From the NCBI GenBank assembly GCA_031396205.1, contig JANNKH010000015.1, forward strand, positions 62,001-126,000: a DNA stretch of 64,000 nt, written 5' to 3'. The DNA is from CAISIP01 sp031396205. Lineage in GTDB: Bacteria; Pseudomonadota; Gammaproteobacteria; Burkholderiales; Burkholderiaceae_C. How positions within the stretch are numbered: position 1 is the stretch's first letter; each line of letters begins with the position of its first letter. A program made the translations under genes and the position numbers. Below the pieces are notes generated by a model. That model worked only from the letters and a program-made list of their open reading frames with translations. It searched no databases and had not been told where the DNA came from. Shown in pieces: positions 61,341 to 64,000 of this stretch.

Positions 61341-61631
61341 TCAGGGCTTGAAAGCGCCAGGCGCAGCAGGAACTGCGGTAACTCCGGTCTGCGCATGGTT
61401 GCGGCCTTGTACGGCCGGCGCCATACTGGCGACCGGGTTGGCCAAGGTCTGGTTGATTTCGAGGCCCTTGCGGTAGTAGTCCTTGTCGATCACAGGATCG
61501 GGGTATTTCAGTGCCAGATACAGCGTGACAAAACCGGCGACGACGACGATCGCGGGGCCCGAGATGACCAGCCAGACATGGCCAAATTTCCACCAGGGAG
61601 CGGCAGACGGGGTTTGCGTGGGTAGCGGCAT
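61341..61631 (-). CDS. fixH: cbb3 oxidase assembly protein FixH/CcoH
   Basis: This 96-residue protein has one membrane segment (VWLVISGPAIVVVAGFVTLYLAL) followed by the FixH-family pattern KYPDPVIDKDYYRKGLEINQTLA. It is required for assembly of cbb3 oxidase. GAGGAG lies upstream of ATG 61631. It follows ccoG by 15 bp. Confidence 0.9.
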   Translation of the reverse strand: MPLPTQTPSAAPWWKFGHVWLVISGPAIVVVAGFVTLYLALKYPDPVIDKDYYRKGLEINQTLANPVASMAPAVQGRNHAQTGVTAVPAAPGAFKP

Positions 61632-61646
61632 GCTTGATCTCCTCAA

Positions 61647-63119
61647 CTATCGCGGAACCAGAAAAACGGATTTCTCGCTGACCTGCCGGTCACTTCCTTG
61701 CAGCGCAATGTCGAACCGGATCGGATGCGACCCCGGCTTCGCGCCTTCATACGGCAACTGCACCCGCACCGCGATCCAGCGCGACTGGGTGGACGCAACC
61801 GCAAACTGGTCCTCCGAGGCCAGCGCAATGCCTTCCAGGCCACTGACAGACAGCCGATACCGCTGCTCCACTTCGCTTGCATTCATCACCTGCAGCCGGA
61901 ACACATTCTCGATCTTTCCGCCCGCGACGATGCGTGATAGCGAGCCGCGATCGCGCACCACATCGACCTTGTAAGGCGAGCGCAACACCAGGCTGACCAT
62001 CATCGCCAGCACGATGGCCAGCAATATCCCCGAGTACAGCAACACCCGGGGTCGCAATACATGGCGCACGATCTGCGCTTGGCTCCAATGCTGTTGCACC
62101 GCGTTCTGGGTCGAATACTTGACCAGGCCACGGGCATAGCCCATCTTGTCCATCACCGTGTCGCAGACATCGGCGCAGGCTCCGCAACCGATGCATTCAT
62201 ACTGCAGGCCGTCGCGGATGTCGATGCCGGTGGGACAGACCTGCACACACAACGTGCAGTCGACGCAGGCACCCAGGTTCAGTGTGGCGGGGTCTACCTT
62301 GCGCGAACGGGCGCCGCGGGGCTCTCCGCGCTCCTCGTCATAGGTCACGATCAGCGTATCGCGGTCGAACATTGCACTCTGGAAGCGTGCATACGGGCAC
62401 ATGTGCTTGCACACCTGCTCGCGCAGGAAGCCCGCATTGCCATAGGTGGCAAAGCCGTAGAAGACGGTCCAGAAAACCTCCCAGGATCCCATCCGCAACG
62501 CAATCAACTCACGCCCGAGCTCGGCAATGGGCGTGAAATAGCCCACGAAAGTGAAACCGGTCCAGAACGCCAGGGCCAGCCAGGCCAGGTGCTTGCCACC
62601 CTTGCGCAGCAACTTGTCGGCCGATAGGCGCCCCGCATCGCGGCGCATGCGAGCAGATCGATCGCCCTCGAACTTCTTCTCGATCCACAGGAATATCTCG
62701 GTATAGACGGTTTGCGGACAGGCATAACCGCACCACAACCGACCCGCGACCGCCGTGAACAGAAACAGGGACAGCGCCGAGATCACCAAGAGACCGGTGA
62801 GGTAGATGAAGTCCTGCGGGTAAAGGACCAGGTTGAAGACGTAAAAGCGCCGTGCGCCAAGGTCAAACAGCACGGCCTGGCGTTGTCCCCAGTCCAGCCA
62901 CGGCAGGCCGTAATAGACCAGCTGCGTCAGCCAGACCATGCCCCAGCGCCAGTTCGAGAACAGGCCGGATACGCTGCGCGGGTAAATTTTCTTGTGCGCC
63001 TCGTACAGCGACACCATTTCCGGGTCGGCGGCAATCGCGCTATCGTTCGCCGCCGCCAGCGCGGCGACCGGCACGATCGGAATGACCTTGCGTGAATCGG
63101 GCTTGGAGGAACGCGACAA
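61647..63119 (-). CDS. ccoG: Cytochrome cbb3 assembly protein CcoG
   Basis: CcoG is a membrane Cu(II)/Fe-S reductase for cbb3 oxidase copper assembly. The 490-residue protein has about five membrane segments, a polyferredoxin region with CVDCTLCVQVCP and CIGCGACADVC, plus GRLWCGYACPQTVYTE and CKHMCPYARFQ, and an immunoglobulin-like C-terminal domain. The start is a TTG at 63119 with AGGGCAGG upstream; no Met lies in frame before it except far upstream inside ccoP. It follows ccoP by 17 bp. Confidence 0.93.
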   Translation of the reverse strand: MSRSSKPDSRKVIPIVPVAALAAANDSAIAADPEMVSLYEAHKKIYPRSVSGLFSNWRWGMVWLTQLVYYGLPWLDWGQRQAVLFDLGARRFYVFNLVLYPQDFIYLTGLLVISALSLFLFTAVAGRLWCGYACPQTVYTEIFLWIEKKFEGDRSARMRRDAGRLSADKLLRKGGKHLAWLALAFWTGFTFVGYFTPIAELGRELIALRMGSWEVFWTVFYGFATYGNAGFLREQVCKHMCPYARFQSAMFDRDTLIVTYDEERGEPRGARSRKVDPATLNLGACVDCTLCVQVCPTGIDIRDGLQYECIGCGACADVCDTVMDKMGYARGLVKYSTQNAVQQHWSQAQIVRHVLRPRVLLYSGILLAIVLAMMVSLVLRSPYKVDVVRDRGSLSRIVAGGKIENVFRLQVMNASEVEQRYRLSVSGLEGIALASEDQFAVASTQSRWIAVRVQLPYEGAKPGSHPIRFDIALQGSDRQVSEKSVFLVPR

Positions 63120-63136
63120 CGCAACCTGCCCTGTAT

Positions 63137-64000
63137 TCAGTTGCTGGCGAGCGCCGTCTTGTTGGAGAAAGCCCAGACGTAGGCGCCCAGTACATGGATC
63201 TGGGCTGAACTCAGCTTGTCGGCCTGTGCCGGCATCTGGTTGACCTTGCCGTTGTTGATCATGGCGATGATCGCGCCTTCGCCATATCCATGCAGCCACA
63301 GGTCATCGGTCAGGTTGGGCGCGCCCAGCGCCGGATTGCCCTTGCCATCGTTGCCATGGCACGCGGCGCAGACCCCGAACTTCGATTTTCCGAGTGACGC
63401 CTTGAGCGAGTCATGCGGACTGCCCGACAGGCTGAGCACATACTGCGCCACGTTCTTGACGTCGTCCGACGTGCCCAGAGCAGCGCCCAGCGCCGGCATG
63501 TTGCCGACGCGCCCCTTGCGCAGGGTCTCGGTGATCTGCTCAGGCGCACCGCCGTACAACCAGTCCCGATCGGTCAGGTTCGGGAAGCCCTTGCTGCCGC
63601 GCGCGTCCGAACCATGGCACTGGGAACAATTGTTCATGAACAGCCGCTCGCCGATGGCCATCGCCTGCGGATCCTTTGCAACGTCCTCGGTTTTCATCGC
63701 GGTAAAGCGGGCGTATAGCGGTGCTACTTCTTCGTCGCCCTTCTTCATTTCCGCCGCATGCTGCCCGGTCGACGACCAGGCCAGGGTGCCCGCGAAAGTG
63801 CCCAGACCCGGATACAGCACCAGGTAGACCAGCGAGAAGACCACCGTGATGATGAACAGCCACACCCACCAGCGCGGCAGGGGATTGTTCATTTCGCGCA
63901 GGTCGCCGTCCCAGACATGGCCGGTGGTGTTGTCGTGCGCCGTCATGGCCTTGGCCCTGCCGCTGAACCACAGCAGCAACAGGCAGGCCAGAATGCTGAC
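63137..64000 (-). CDS. ccoP: Cytochrome c oxidase cbb3 subunit CcoP, 5' end outside window
   Basis: This diheme subunit of cbb3 oxidase is open to the window end (the first membrane segment is visible but its N-terminus is cut). The conserved GHVWDGDLREMNNPLPRWW is followed by the second membrane segment and two c-type heme motifs, CSQCH and CAACH, with Met ligands likely near NMPALG and QMPAQ. It carries electrons from cytochrome c to CcoO/CcoN. ccoN, ccoO and ccoQ should lie to the right, outside the window. Confidence 0.96.
   Translation of the reverse strand, partial: VSILACLLLLWFSGRAKAMTAHDNTTGHVWDGDLREMNNPLPRWWVWLFIITVVFSLVYLVLYPGLGTFAGTLAWSSTGQHAAEMKKGDEEVAPLYARFTAMKTEDVAKDPQAMAIGERLFMNNCSQCHGSDARGSKGFPNLTDRDWLYGGAPEQITETLRKGRVGNMPALGAALGTSDDVKNVAQYVLSLSGSPHDSLKASLGKSKFGVCAACHGNDGKGNPALGAPNLTDDLWLHGYGEGAIIAMINNGKVNQMPAQADKLSSAQIHVLGAYVWAFSNKTALASN

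Noticed and set aside
1..64000. CRISPR array or prophage
   Set aside because: No regularly spaced repeats with unique spacers, and no phage structural or integrase genes were found on reading both strands.

Overview
The window looks like the chromosome of a Burkholderiales (beta-proteobacterial) bacterium, probably of the Comamonadaceae or a close group. The evidence is the visibly high G+C, an iscRSUA-hscBA-fdx operon, a T2SS operon running gspG to gspF with gspC divergent, a cbb3-oxidase/hemN/fnr microaerobic cluster, a PEP-CTERM protein, and GC-rich intergenic repeats with the core TTGGGAGCGGCCCGGC. The taxonomic call is an inference from gene content; no marker gene was compared.

Region 1 (1 to about 17,450) is an accessory metal-handling island. 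It holds the 3' part of a metal P1B-type ATPase with a CPD membrane motif, a frameshifted remnant of a small membrane gene, a DUF3141 pseudogene, and a decayed IS4-type element that itself carries a 235-bp MITE-like insertion with a target duplication. A nickel/cobalt-type set follows: an MFS exporter with a His-rich tail, an RcnR/CsoR-family repressor with a candidate operator, a His-rich small protein, a HupE/UreJ-like protein and a membrane-anchored protein. Next is a periplasmic copper/thiol-redox operon (DsbD, membrane hydrolase, CusF-like, TlpA-like), then a PEP-CTERM protein. The island ends in IS91 and IS66 remnants, four CTGTGCTA repeats and a tRNA-Val(CAC), which is a plausible island boundary.

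Region 2 (17.4-29.1 kb) is core chromosome: dnaQ, the ISC iron-sulfur operon under IscR, a Rossmann-like protein, uvrB, an aromatic/aspartate aminotransferase and a coupled nucleotidyltransferase-like gene.

Region 3 (29.2-40.3 kb) is a complete general secretion pathway cluster, gspC / G-H-I-J-K-L-M-N-D-E-F, with heavily overlapping genes. It lacks only the prepilin peptidase. Three 60-bp tandem repeats sit between gspM and gspN.

Region 4 (40.3-57.3 kb) is mixed: an SDR, a membrane class III adenylate/guanylate cyclase, a zinc phospholipase C/P1 nuclease-like secreted protein, an MscS channel, a 1247-residue patatin-like membrane protein, a GNAT, a Cu/Zn superoxide dismutase, and a compact signalling group. 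That group is a cyclase-FHA fusion, a c-heme (DUF3365) HAMP sensor and a Ser/Thr kinase with a duplicated C-terminal domain. Pirin, a monooxygenase-like protein, an FAH-family hydrolase and a Nudix hydrolase follow.

Region 5 (57.3-64 kb) is a microaerobic module: a TauE/SafE-like protein and hemN divergent from fnr across a near-consensus FNR box, then a lipoprotein, a small membrane protein, ccoH/fixH, ccoG and ccoP (cut by the window end). FNR probably controls both hemN and fnr. The ISC operon supplies clusters for FNR, HemN and CcoG. No CRISPR array, rRNA or prophage was seen.
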